A model generated the notes under the pieces. That model ran no database searches. It worked only from the letters and a program-made list of their open reading frames with translations, and was not told where the DNA came from. Made by a program: the position numbers and the translations under genes. A DNA stretch of 64,000 nt from Brettanomyces bruxellensis (lineage: Eukaryota; Ascomycota; Pichiomycetes; Pichiales; Pichiaceae): the NCBI RefSeq assembly GCF_011074885.1, contig NC_054684.1:62001-126000 (forward strand). Direction: 5' to 3'. This document shows, piece by piece, positions 1-8,895 of the stretch; the stretch's first letter is position 1, and each line of letters opens with the position of its first letter.

Positions 1-1988
1 ATTTGATATTCTTCCATCATAGAAATCAATTTTTCAATTTCCCTAATTCTTGGCTTATCCCTTCTTCCAAATAATTGAACAAGTGTTAGGTATATATGAG
101 CGTTCGCTGGTGGAAATATGCCGCTTTTTGTCTTGTTTCCAGTACGTACATTCACCAATTTCATATTCATATAATCCAATACTCTCGATGCAAGATCGAA
201 TCCCTTACGATTATGGCCAAGAAAAAGAACTTTCATCAAATTTTTTGCAGCAAAGCTTGTAATTTTCGATCCAATAGCCAACGACGAAATAAGAGATGAT
301 GTCTTAAGCCGGTCACGACTAGACATCTCACTATCTGTTAGCTGAGTAGAAAGATATGAACATATTTCATCCAAAAATTCCGCTTCCTTCTTCGATGTTA
401 ATATTGTAGGTCTCTTCTGGTTCAAAATTGTTAGTATGTACTCCTCGATCACCGTTTCATATTTTGGATTCACCATTTTCAAATCCTCTTCAAAGCACTG
501 ACAAAGATATTCGCGTCCTGGATAGCTCATTTTCGTTTGCAATTGATCCACTAAAAACAAGAGGAACCTTTTATCTCTTAGTGTAACAGTTCTAATAATT
601 GACATCATCTCATCAAATCTTTCATATTTCATAAAACTCATAAAAGCGTCTAGTGTGTTATCGTATGTAAGAGGTTCGATTCTATTATAATAATTATAGG
701 CGACTCGTGAATCGTTCACGATTTGTGAGTTCGGAACAGATAAATGTTGACACAAACCATAATCATTCATTAGCTTTTTTAAATTTTCCCACCAGCCAAA
801 TGCTTTCTGCCAATTTGACAGTGCTAAATACTTCTCAATAAATATAAGCTGTAGTACTGGGTGTATGTAATGGAATTTAGCAAATATTTCTGCTGCTATC
901 TGTTCTGCTTCTTTAGTATGGTCCATGGGCATTCGAAGATATATTTCTGCCCCCATTTCAAGCCAGAATCTTTGAAGTTTAACATCATTTTTATTGCGTC
1001 GGCTGTTAAACAAATATATCGCTTTATCAAATTCTTTATAATATGTTAATGCCAATATATACATCCTCTCATTAATGGGATCTGCCCGGCCAGATGTTTG
1101 CATACTTATTAAATTACCTGTAAGATACAAGCATTTATTCCGCAGCCTATCATCCCCTATTTGGCCTGATATCACAAATATCTGCATTAGTTGTTCTAAT
1201 GTAACAAGTTTTCTAGAATCTGCTGAATCAGAACGACTTAGCACGTCTAGAAATCCAGGCAATGCTTCGAGTCCAGATGGTGCTAAACCTTGAGATAGTT
1301 CTTCTGTCCGCAGGCACATTTCGAATAGGTCGATCCCAATGGAATCCGTGAGTTCTTGATATTGCCGTTTATCAGCGACTGTTTCGGTTATTTTTGCTGC
1401 TTCCGTATTTCTCCTTTCATCACTTTCCCCGTTAATTGGTTTGAAAATTCTCCGACGGCAATCATCTATCATCCAAGAGACAAAGTTTTTAATACTTTCA
1501 TCATTTACCCTCTGTAACTTCTGACCTCCTCTTAACGAATCTTCAAGAATTTTCTTCTCGGTTTTTGACCTTTTAATTATGTCCTGTACAAATGCAGAAT
1601 CGTATTCCACGCCATCTTTTCTAAAAAGTGCTTTAAGCTCTCGTTCAATTTGGGCAGGAGGTTTCGTGACTAATTCTGGTTTTGATTTGGTTTTCGCCTT
1701 GGTGAATCGTGACCGACATCCTCTGAATTCATTTTCGCTATTCAAAATATGACCCATTTCTCGGATCTTTGCTTCATCAACATTCCTAAGCTCTATATCC
1801 AATTTTGGTCTTCTGCGCTCACCTATTTCTTGTGCACTCCTTAAGTCTTTTCTTGACCTTGGTATTTTAGCACGAGTGCGAATATATCTTGATTGCAAAC
1901 CACGCCGCAACGAACATCTTACGCAGTTCATTGTTGTGATTTTCAGAAACTCCGAATTTCGATAGCATCGCACCAGAAACATTATCAT
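1..1988 (-). CDS. Large mitochondrial PPR/TPR-like protein, 3' end outside window
   Basis: The frame runs in from the left edge and is open for 662 codons, so the C-terminus lies outside the window. I take the ATG at 1988 as start because it is the first after an in-frame TAA; a second ATG at 1931 would remove 19 residues. The N-terminus is rich in arginine and hydrophobic residues (RCSLRRGLQSRYIRTRAK), as in a mitochondrial presequence. The rest has no catalytic motif and is built from helix pairs with aromatic positions, such as YYKEFDKAIYLFNSRRNK and LSNWQKAFGWWENLKKL, a pattern typical of the degenerate PPR-like RNA-binding proteins of yeast mitochondria (Rmd9, Aep and Cbp type). I cannot match it to one orthologue. 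Role in mitochondrial mRNA stability or translation is an inference. Confidence 0.7.
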   Translation of the reverse strand, partial: MIMFLVRCYRNSEFLKITTMNCVRCSLRRGLQSRYIRTRAKIPRSRKDLRSAQEIGERRRPKLDIELRNVDEAKIREMGHILNSENEFRGCRSRFTKAKTKSKPELVTKPPAQIERELKALFRKDGVEYDSAFVQDIIKRSKTEKKILEDSLRGGQKLQRVNDESIKNFVSWMIDDCRRRIFKPINGESDERRNTEAAKITETVADKRQYQELTDSIGIDLFEMCLRTEELSQGLAPSGLEALPGFLDVLSRSDSADSRKLVTLEQLMQIFVISGQIGDDRLRNKCLYLTGNLISMQTSGRADPINERMYILALTYYKEFDKAIYLFNSRRNKNDVKLQRFWLEMGAEIYLRMPMDHTKEAEQIAAEIFAKFHYIHPVLQLIFIEKYLALSNWQKAFGWWENLKKLMNDYGLCQHLSVPNSQIVNDSRVAYNYYNRIEPLTYDNTLDAFMSFMKYERFDEMMSIIRTVTLRDKRFLLFLVDQLQTKMSYPGREYLCQCFEEDLKMVNPKYETVIEEYILTILNQKRPTILTSKKEAEFLDEICSYLSTQLTDSEMSSRDRLKTSSLISSLAIGSKITSFAAKNLMKVLFLGHNRKGFDLASRVLDYMNMKLVNVRTGNKTKSGIFPPANAHIYLTLVQLFGRRDKPRIREIEKLISMMEEYQ

Positions 1989-2093
1989 GATTATTTATCC
2001 TTGAAATGATGGTGAAAACTGTACGCAAAGGTAAAAATAAGAACAGTGTTAATTAACACATAAGTAGAATGATACGGCTATAACAAAAAAATC

Positions 2094-2185
2094 CTCCCTG
2101 TGAGGGGCTCGAACCCTCGACCGTTCGGTCGGCTTCTTGTGAATTGCTTAAAAGCCGAACGCTCTACCGACTGAGCTAACAAGGA
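2094..2185 (-). tRNA. tRNA-Lys(UUU) with 19-nt intron
   Basis: Read on the minus strand, the acceptor arm TCCTTGT pairs with ACAGGGA (one G-T wobble), the D stem is GCTC/GAGC, the anticodon stem TTCGG/CCGAA, and the T arm GAGGG-TTCGAGC-CCCTC. The anticodon loop is C-T-TTT-A-A, giving anticodon UUU. A 19-nt intron sits after the base 3' of the anticodon (position 37/38), the standard place. Total length is 92 nt (73 plus 19). A run of six T follows the 3' end, as a Pol III terminator. The Ty3/gypsy insertion begins 12 nt upstream of the mature 5' end. Confidence 0.97.
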
Positions 2186-2197
2186 TAGATCGCCAGC

Positions 2198-2787
2198 TGT
2201 AAGGGGTCTGCTTTGGTTTGAACCTAAATTATTTTAGATTATGTAAGTCCAAAGTGATTTGTGTGTTTGTTTTGAAGTGTTGAATCAAACCACTAAAAGA
2301 TGAAGTATTGTATGTTGTAAAATAGTGTTTTTAGAATGTTATGATGTAATTTAAGTAAGTGCGGAAGTAATGTATAATGAAATAATCAACTAGTTTGTAT
2401 TCACTAGGATATAGATAAAAGCACCCCTTTGTATATGTTTATAATTTGAAGTGTTATTATATTTATTTTAATGACTTGTTTTGTATTTGTTTTTATTTGT
2501 TTTCTTATTTTTATCTTCTTGTTATATTTTCTCTTATTCTTATCTCTGTTCTTCTTATTCTTTTTCTATCTTCTTCTTATCTAAGCTGTTGCTTCTTCTT
2601 TCTTATCTTCATCTTGAGTTTTCCAAAAAGGCTAAATACTCATTTAATATTTTCTCGTTTTTCTGCTTAATAAAATATTTGCATCTCGTCGTCCAATTTT
2701 AATAAATAATTCGCTCATGTTGCTTCGCTCATAATATTACGTAACCATTTGGATAACACGTGACTTTTCCTTGTTCGATCCCTCACA
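2198..2787 (-). repeat. 3' LTR of the Ty3/gypsy element
   Basis: A 590-bp LTR, TGTGAGGG...CCTTACA in element sense, bounded by TG/CA. It carries a CACGTG E-box (2757-2762) about 25 bp inside its 5' boundary and a palindromic TTACGTAA (2737-2744), both plausible U3 activator sites (bHLH and bZIP type). The pyrimidine-rich + strand stretch around 2480-2630 gives small meaningless ORFs. I see no convincing polypurine tract in the 75 bp between the pol stop and this LTR. Confidence 0.96.
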
Positions 2788-2862
2788 ATACCGCGCTTTG
2801 CAAAAAGATCGTCCTCGATCGTTACCACTCTTAAAACAAAATTCAAAATGTTGTAGGTCGCA

Positions 2863-5800
2863 TTAATCGACTGTGTAACCCTCCGGTGGTGTGCCAAATT
2901 CATCCTTTGAATGATCTTCGTATTGTTGTAAACGGATTAAGTGTCCTAAGTTGGTCATCAATGTGGAACGAAGTTGGGATGGCATTTTGTTAAGGTAAGA
3001 TGTTGGAATTGAAGTACTATGTTCGGGATCACAATCTTTCCAATGGACGTCATAAGTTTGATGTTCGCGATCATAAGCGGCAATAGCTGTAACTTCACTC
3101 AATCGTTGTAAAATTTCGAGGTCTGTGCGAGGAGGAACGCGAGGGAATGCGGCATTCTGTTGAAGGAAGTGACGGAACCAACGGACATTGAAAACACGTT
3201 TTGTATGTACGGTTTCTGGGAAATCGATTTCAAATGCGTTATCACCTTGTTGTTTAATGATTCTGTAAGGTCCGATGAAAACTGGTAAAACTTTGTGATA
3301 TTTATATTTCCGGTTGAAGCAATCCTTGTTTAGAAGTATGAGATCTCCAACTTTAAAATCATGAGTGCGAACTTTCTTATTATGTTGTAATTCCTGATGA
3401 TGTTGAGCTAAAACTAAATTATCTTGGGCTTGTTGCATAACGAGTTTCATGCGTTTGACATATTCTTCAGCATTAGGACTATACCTAGAGCTATCAACTC
3501 TGGCGCCTGATATAAAAGTAGGTGAAGTAGGTCTATAACCTTGGCTGAGCTCAAACGGAGTCATGCCTGATGATTTTTGTATACTATTATTATAAGCAAA
3601 TTCTAGCATAGGAAGCATAGTGTCCCAGCTTGTCAAGTCATTAGCGCAATATGTGCGAATTAATTGGTTTAAAACGCGATTGACACGTTCAGTTTGGCCA
3701 TCTGTCTGCGGATGGTTTGTCGTAGACATGAGTAGGGAGGTACCTACCATACTATTAAATGTATACCAAAACTTATTCATAAATCTAATATCTTTATCCG
3801 ACACTAAACGGTGTGGGATGCCATGAAGCTTAAAGCATTCGGCCAAAAATAACTGTGCACAACGTGGTGCGTCTAGAGTTTTATCTGTGGCAATAAAATG
3901 TGCCATTTTAGTAAATCTGTCAATGATAACCAGAATCATATCATGGTCTCGAATAGTTTTCGGAACAGCAGTAACAAAATCCATAGAGACATCGGTCCAT
4001 CGACCTTCCGGTATAGGTAATGGTGAAAATAGTCCTTGGACAGCTTGAGTAGAGGTCTTATTTCGTTGACAAACGCTGCATGACTTACAGAACGACTTAA
4101 TATAGTTTAACATTTTAGGCCAATAAAACATTTTATGAGCTAGCTCGAAAGTCTTGAAATATCCAAAATGTCCTGCAGTAATGGAGTCGTGACATTGCCT
4201 CACAAGTAAATCTTTAATCTTTTTATCGTATGGAATAGCTAATCTAGAATACTCGCTACCCAAAAAAGTAGTGTAATATAGTAATTCGTTATGATATCTG
4301 AAGTGCTGAGCATAATGACGAAGGTCCTGCGTAGACGGTTTCAGCTTCGCCCCATTCTTCAACAGCTCATAGACTCTGCTTAGGTCTTTATCATATTTAT
4401 ACGCTTTTATAATTTGTTGTTTAAGGTCATCATTCCACTTTAAAATAGACTGAACGGATCCAGAGGACTCGTCAGCAGACGTCAATGTTGCAATCATTGC
4501 GCCTGAATCGGTAATATCTGCAATTGCATTGTCTTCAAGAGTAGAAGTAATAATAGAATGTAGAAATGTGGCGGACCGTTTTTTATCTATGTCTTCGAGC
4601 GCTAAGGCATCTAAGACTGCTGCGGCGGCTAACTCTAAACCGGCAGCTGGTTCTAATAATTTTAATTCCGGATAACGCGATAGTGCGTCTGCTGCTGAAT
4701 TATCATGTCCCTTAATATATTCAACCTCAAAGTCGTATTGGGACAAAAAGTCAATCCATTTGGCGACTCTTTGAGTGTCAATGAGATTTTGATTCTTTAA
4801 ATGTATGAGACTTTTGTGATCCGTTTTTATAATAAATTTGCGATTCATTAAGTAATAACGCCATGTTTTTAAAGCCTCAATCACTGCCAAGAACTCTCGT
4901 TCGTAAATAGAATATCTAAGCTGAGCTGGTAATAATTTCTTTGAACCATAAGCAATAACTCCTATAACTTTCCCGTAAGGATCGAGTTGTTCGAGAACGT
5001 AACCAACCGCATAACCACACGCGTCCGTATGAATACGAAAGGTATAACCCGGATCCCATATTGGATGTACAAGAAGTGGTGCTGACAGGAACTTATTTTT
5101 AAGGTCTTTAAATGCTGTATCTTGGAGGGAAGTCCACTCACAACGTTTTGCAATATAATCTAAAATCGGCTTAGCAGTTAATGAATATCGTTGAATAAAT
5201 CTTCGGTAAAAACCAGTCAATCCGAGAAAAGATTGTGCTTCTTTAATGCTGGTTGGCGTAGGCCATTCTTTAATAACTTTTATTTTATCTGGATCAGTCT
5301 CGACACCTTCAGGTGTAATTACAAAGCCTAAAAACCTTAATTTCTTAAAGAAGAATGCACACTTACTGAGCTTTGCTATTAACTTATTTTCCCGTAGCGT
5401 TTGAAGCACGGTTCGGACATGGTCGAAATGATCTGCCGTATGTTCAGAGTAAATCAATATATCGTCGATGTAAACTTTCACGAATTTCGATAAGTAAGGT
5501 GCTAAAATATTATTCATCAGTCGTTGAAATGTTGAAGGAGCATTCGTTAGCCCGAATGGCATAACCATCCATTCGTAGTGACCGTTTTCGGTACTGAAAG
5601 CTGTTTTGTCGATATCAGTCTCCTCTATTCTAACTTGGTAATATCCTGACATTAAATCTAATTTAGAGTAAACTTTTGCTTTTCCGAGATCGCTAGTAAG
5701 CTTTTCAATATCAGGAATAGGAAATTTATCCTTAATAGTAAGATTATTTAAAGCCCTATAGTCGACACACATTCGAAGTGAACCATCTTTCTTTTTTACA

Positions 5801-7113
5801 AATAATACTGGGCTGTTGAATGGACTAGCACTTGGCCGAATCCAATTGCGTTTCATAAGATCGTTAACTTGTTTGGTCAATTCGATCTGTTCTGCGTGAC
5901 TTAATTTATATTGCCTTCTAAAAGTAGTATCGTTAGGTCTTTGAAGGATAATACGATGAACTAAATTTCTTTTCGGAGGTAGTGTACTTGGAGGGTCATT
6001 CGTAAGCACGTCAGAGTATTCTTTAATTAATTTTTCTTTTAAGTGTGCCACTCCACTAACCTCTGTTTCTGTGCGTATTTGAGTATTTTCTGGGGTAAGA
6101 GTTTGTATATATAGCATGCCGGGAACTTGCTCTGGATTGCGAAGTTCTTTTAAATAATCGGCTATGTCAAGACAATTACATTTTATATTATAATCAGTTT
6201 TCTGGTAAGGCTTGCTCTTCCCGATAAGTTTCCAATTAATAAATTCTTGGTACCTTTGAATAAACGGTAAACCTAAGAAGACATCTCTTGTAGGAATGTC
6301 AATTATGAAGAACGCGACCGTTGCATTAATCTCAGTCTGGAAAAGGAATGTCCAATCCAAAACGATGAAGTGTGAAGTCACCATTTTATGACCGACTGCA
6401 TTAACTTGTAAAGGTTCGCATCTCCTTATTTCTGATTCTAAATTTAAATCTTTTACGATCTGCCTCGAAATGAAATTCGATGTAGCCCCTGAGTCGATGA
6501 CCACTGGCATGTGGTAAGCCCCTTTTAAGATTGCAATTACCTTAGCTGCTTCAGCAATTTGCGGTGCTTCCACGTAGTTTAAGTTTAAGTCCTGGCCGTA
6601 ATTCTTATACACAATTTCATTTAAAAAACTTTCGTCTAAATCAGGGTTTTCTAACTTTAATTTTTCAAAATTTTCTTTAAGGGTTTCAACAAATTCTTCA
6701 CTTTCTGTATTGTGATCAGATACATTATTCTCGAGTGTTCTAACGGAAACCGAGGCATCTTGATCTATCATATTAAGCGCTAGGGCATGAGCATCATCTA
6801 GATCGCTATGAGGTATTTCCTCTATTTTTTCTTGAACATTAGAATTTTCTTTATTTTTTGAGTTTTTTAAGTTTTCAGTATTTTTTTGATTTTTTAAATT
6901 TTCAGTATTTTTTTGCGTTTTTGTAATTTTTTGTGAGTACGAAGAGTTCAAATTCAAGTCTTTTTGTTCTTTTCTATTTTCCAATTGTTTTTTCGTTTTT
7001 ATATTTTCCTTTTTCTTAAAATTTTTTATATTACGCATTTTCACTTCTGTTTCGTTCTGACCGCTTTGTGTATCAATAGATAGGTCGGCTTCTATTGACT
7101 CTCCGCATTTAAA
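2863..7113 (-). CDS. Ty3/gypsy Pol polyprotein (PR-RT-RNaseH-IN), expressed by -1 frameshift
   Basis: The pol frame opens directly after an in-frame TAA (7116-7114), exactly at the TTTAAAT slip site. The first ATG is at 7038, but entry by frameshift from gag is more likely. Counting from the codon at 7044: an Asn/Lys-rich linker (residues 1-75) with the repeat KNTENLKN, an acidic stretch to about 165, protease DSGA at 184-187, reverse transcriptase about 380-560 with YIDD at 525-528, RNase H from about 670 (HTDACGYAVG), then integrase with an H-H-C-C zinc region (CKSCSVCQRNK), catalytic aspartates in DVSMDF and VIIDRFTKMAHF, and the late block HPQTDGQTERVNR. Domain order RT-RH-IN marks it as Ty3/gypsy. 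No chromodomain is evident at the C-terminus. The frame is intact to its stop at 2863. Confidence 0.95.
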   Translation of the reverse strand, partial: FKCGESIEADLSIDTQSGQNETEVKMRNIKNFKKKENIKTKKQLENRKEQKDLNLNSSYSQKITKTQKNTENLKNQKNTENLKNSKNKENSNVQEKIEEIPHSDLDDAHALALNMIDQDASVSVRTLENNVSDHNTESEEFVETLKENFEKLKLENPDLDESFLNEIVYKNYGQDLNLNYVEAPQIAEAAKVIAILKGAYHMPVVIDSGATSNFISRQIVKDLNLESEIRRCEPLQVNAVGHKMVTSHFIVLDWTFLFQTEINATVAFFIIDIPTRDVFLGLPFIQRYQEFINWKLIGKSKPYQKTDYNIKCNCLDIADYLKELRNPEQVPGMLYIQTLTPENTQIRTETEVSGVAHLKEKLIKEYSDVLTNDPPSTLPPKRNLVHRIILQRPNDTTFRRQYKLSHAEQIELTKQVNDLMKRNWIRPSASPFNSPVLFVKKKDGSLRMCVDYRALNNLTIKDKFPIPDIEKLTSDLGKAKVYSKLDLMSGYYQVRIEETDIDKTAFSTENGHYEWMVMPFGLTNAPSTFQRLMNNILAPYLSKFVKVYIDDILIYSEHTADHFDHVRTVLQTLRENKLIAKLSKCAFFFKKLRFLGFVITPEGVETDPDKIKVIKEWPTPTSIKEAQSFLGLTGFYRRFIQRYSLTAKPILDYIAKRCEWTSLQDTAFKDLKNKFLSAPLLVHPIWDPGYTFRIHTDACGYAVGYVLEQLDPYGKVIGVIAYGSKKLLPAQLRYSIYEREFLAVIEALKTWRYYLMNRKFIIKTDHKSLIHLKNQNLIDTQRVAKWIDFLSQYDFEVEYIKGHDNSAADALSRYPELKLLEPAAGLELAAAAVLDALALEDIDKKRSATFLHSIITSTLEDNAIADITDSGAMIATLTSADESSGSVQSILKWNDDLKQQIIKAYKYDKDLSRVYELLKNGAKLKPSTQDLRHYAQHFRYHNELLYYTTFLGSEYSRLAIPYDKKIKDLLVRQCHDSITAGHFGYFKTFELAHKMFYWPKMLNYIKSFCKSCSVCQRNKTSTQAVQGLFSPLPIPEGRWTDVSMDFVTAVPKTIRDHDMILVIIDRFTKMAHFIATDKTLDAPRCAQLFLAECFKLHGIPHRLVSDKDIRFMNKFWYTFNSMVGTSLLMSTTNHPQTDGQTERVNRVLNQLIRTYCANDLTSWDTMLPMLEFAYNNSIQKSSGMTPFELSQGYRPTSPTFISGARVDSSRYSPNAEEYVKRMKLVMQQAQDNLVLAQHHQELQHNKKVRTHDFKVGDLILLNKDCFNRKYKYHKVLPVFIGPYRIIKQQGDNAFEIDFPETVHTKRVFNVRWFRHFLQQNAAFPRVPPRTDLEILQRLSEVTAIAAYDREHQTYDVHWKDCDPEHSTSIPTSYLNKMPSQLRSTLMTNLGHLIRLQQYEDHSKDEFGTPPEGYTVD
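7059..7113 (-). promoter_or_regulatory. Putative -1 programmed frameshift signal (slippery heptamer plus hairpin/pseudoknot)
   Basis: In gag phase the RNA reads T TTA AAT (7113-7107), a perfect X-XXY-YYZ slippery heptamer at the point where the pol frame becomes open. An 8-nt spacer (7106-7099) follows, then a 7-bp stem TCAATAG (7098-7092) with CTATTGA (7079-7073) around a 12-nt loop. The gag stop TAG lies in the 5' arm and its junction with the loop. The loop tetramer GACC (7086-7083) can pair with GGTC (7062-7059) downstream, which would give an H-type pseudoknot. Position, phase and spacing fit known -1 signals; function is inferred. Confidence 0.75.
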
Positions 7114-8084
7114 TTATTCTCTTGTTCCATATCAACGTCTTCTGAGTTATCTGTTAGTGCATCTTGTGCTTCTATACGCTGCAAGTGCCCCTGGGCATAG
7201 CCCTGTTGATTCGTACCCGTTTGAGGTGGTGGTGAACCATAGTATGAAAAGTTGCGCTGACCATTCTGATGATAATTGCCTCTGTAACTCTGGCCTCTTC
7301 TTGGTCCACCGTACCCGCGTCTACCATAGCCGCGGCCTCTGTAAGATCCTCTTCCAAAATATCCACGTTGGTTTGCCTGGTAATTATTATTGTATCTTCC
7401 ACTATTGTCATTGTTGGTGTATCCATTTCTACTTGTTCCTTGATTATGGTATTGATTGTTGTTTCCATAATTGCCTCTACGTCTCTTATTGTTTCCTTGC
7501 ATGGCACTCAACTCTGCCAGGTAAACAGGATCTGATTTCAAAAATTTCTCTGCTTCCCTTGCTGCGTCTAAATATTTTTCGAAATGTGACCCATCTGGAA
7601 CTGCGTGCATGTGATGTCTGACCTTTGGATTAAGTCCACTGATGAATTTATCTATAAGGAGTTCGTTGTTGGTTGAATAACTAGGAATCTCCATAGCAAT
7701 CGTCAATAAAGCGTCTGCAAATGATTGAACCTCTCTTGTTTGGGTGAGTTTGAAAAACTTGTCCTTTGAACTTTCCTTTTGAAAAGCATTGTCTGGTGCA
7801 AAATGTTCCAAAAATGTCTTCTTAATTTGCTCATACTCTTTCTCCCCGTATTCTTCGTCTAATCTGATATGTTGATCGTACCATTTTTTTGCAACACCGC
7901 TCAAAGCTCTGGAAAAGATGTACTTCATTTTAACTTTGTTTGTCAATTCTGCGGCTTCGAAATATTCATCCATCTCATGAATCAAAATGTTCGCTCTGGC
8001 TGCCATGTTTCTTCCCGAACCATTGAAATCCGCCTTTGGTGGGCTGATGTTCGAATTAATTCCATTTGGTCTTGATGAATCCAT
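7092..8084 (-). CDS. Ty3/gypsy Gag without zinc knuckle, RG-rich C-terminus
   Basis: A 330-residue protein starting at an ATG 49 bp inside the 5' LTR. The first 190 residues form a retrotransposon-gag-type capsid domain (for example YIFSRALSGVAKKWYDQH and SFADALLTIAMEIPSY). The nucleocapsid end has no CCHC motif, and I see no cysteine in the whole protein. Instead residues about 200-280 are rich in Asn, Gly, Tyr and Arg with many RG and RGG-like units (GRGSYRGRGYGRRGYGG), which could bind RNA. The tail is acidic and ends inside the frameshift cassette. Ty3 of S. cerevisiae has a CCHC knuckle, so this is a departure from the family norm. Confidence 0.93.
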   Translation of the reverse strand: MDSSRPNGINSNISPPKADFNGSGRNMAARANILIHEMDEYFEAAELTNKVKMKYIFSRALSGVAKKWYDQHIRLDEEYGEKEYEQIKKTFLEHFAPDNAFQKESSKDKFFKLTQTREVQSFADALLTIAMEIPSYSTNNELLIDKFISGLNPKVRHHMHAVPDGSHFEKYLDAAREAEKFLKSDPVYLAELSAMQGNNKRRRGNYGNNNQYHNQGTSRNGYTNNDNSGRYNNNYQANQRGYFGRGSYRGRGYGRRGYGGPRRGQSYRGNYHQNGQRNFSYYGSPPPQTGTNQQGYAQGHLQRIEAQDALTDNSEDVDMEQENNLNAESQ

Positions 8085-8117
8085 ATTGTTATATCCTTTG
8101 TTCTGTAATCGTAACTA

Positions 8118-8130
8118 TCCGATGCTACCA
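8118..8130 (-). other. Candidate primer-binding site of the gypsy element
   Basis: Two nucleotides (AT) after the end of the 5' LTR, the element-sense strand reads TGGTAGCATCGGA, complementary to a tRNA ending in ...GCTACCA. The first seven bases match the initiator tRNA-Met primer site used by Ty1 and Ty3; the following bases do not, so the primer identity is open. Confidence 0.55.
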
Positions 8131-8132
8131 AT

Positions 8133-8722
8133 TGTAAGGGGTCTGCTTTGGTTTGAACCTAAATTATTTTAGATTATGTAAGTCCAAAGTGATTTGTGTG
8201 TTTGTTTTGAAGTGTTGAATCAAACCACTAAAAGATGAAGTATTGTATGTTGTAAAATAGTGTTTTTAGAATGTTATGATGTAATTTAAGTAAGTGCGGA
8301 AGTAATGTATAATGAAATAATCAACTAGTTTGTATTCACTAGGATATAGATAAAAGCACCCCTTTGTATATGTTTATAATTTGAAGTGTTATTATATTTA
8401 TTTTAATGACTTGTTTTGTATTTGTTTTTATTTGTTTTCTTATTTTTATCTTCTTGTTATATTTTCTCTTATTCTTATCTCTGTTCTTCTTATTCTTTTT
8501 CTATCTTCTTCTTATCTAAGCTGTTGCTTCTTCTTTCTTATCTTCATCTTGAGTTTTCCAAAAAGGCTAAATACTCATTTAATATTTTCTCGTTTTTCTG
8601 CTTAATAAAATATTTGCATCTCGTCGTCCAATTTTAATAAATAATTCGCTCATGTTGCTTCGCTCATAATATTACGTAACCATTTGGATAACACGTGACT
8701 TTTCCTTGTTCGATCCCTCACA
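8133..8722 (-). repeat. 5' LTR of the Ty3/gypsy element
   Basis: Second 590-bp LTR copy, read base by base as identical to 2198-2787. It is followed by the CCAGC target duplication (8723-8727) and then at once by an older LTR of the same family. Confidence 0.96.
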
Positions 8723-8727
8723 CCAGC

Positions 8728-8895
8728 TGTAAGGGGTCTGCTTTGGTTTGAACCTAAATTATTTTAGATTATGTAAGTACAAAGTGATTTGTGTGTTTGT
8801 TTTGCAGTGTTCAATCAAACCACTAAAAGATGAAGTATTGTATGTTGTAAAATAGTGTTTTTAGAATGTTATGATGTAATTTAAGTAAGTGCGGA
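8728..8895 (-). repeat. Truncated older LTR of the gypsy family
   Basis: These 168 bp match the 3' end (element sense) of the gypsy LTR with three substitutions and are cut off where a copia-type LTR begins. The relic starts immediately after the new element's CCAGC duplication, so old and new copies were inserted at the same base next to tRNA-Lys. Confidence 0.9.

Larger units (their letters stand above)
2198..8722 (-). mobile_element. Intact Ty3/gypsy LTR retrotransposon
   Basis: A complete element of 6,525 bp, transcribed on the minus strand: 5' LTR 8133-8722, primer site, gag, pol (protease, reverse transcriptase, RNase H, integrase), 3' LTR 2198-2787. Both LTRs are 590 bp and I find no mismatch between them. 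Both reading frames are uninterrupted. A 5-bp target duplication CCAGC lies at 2193-2197 and 8723-8727. Identical LTRs plus intact frames imply a very recent insertion and a probably active family. The insertion point is 12 bp upstream of the tRNA-Lys 5' end, which fits the known targeting of Ty3-type integrase to Pol III start sites. Gag and pol are in different frames and need a -1 shift (see 7059-7113). Confidence 0.96.

Noticed and set aside
2446..2702. Small ORFs repeated in both gypsy LTRs (also 8381-8637).
   Set aside because: They are translations of a pyrimidine-rich LTR tract and lie antisense to the element.
7038..7044. Independent translation of pol from its own start.
   Set aside because: GTG at 7044 is not a normal yeast start, and the frame opens exactly at the slippery heptamer, which fits frameshifting better.
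7157..7621. A 154-codon + strand ORF opposite gag.
   Set aside because: Shadow of the RG-rich gag region on the other strand; Cys-rich because of Gly codons read in reverse.
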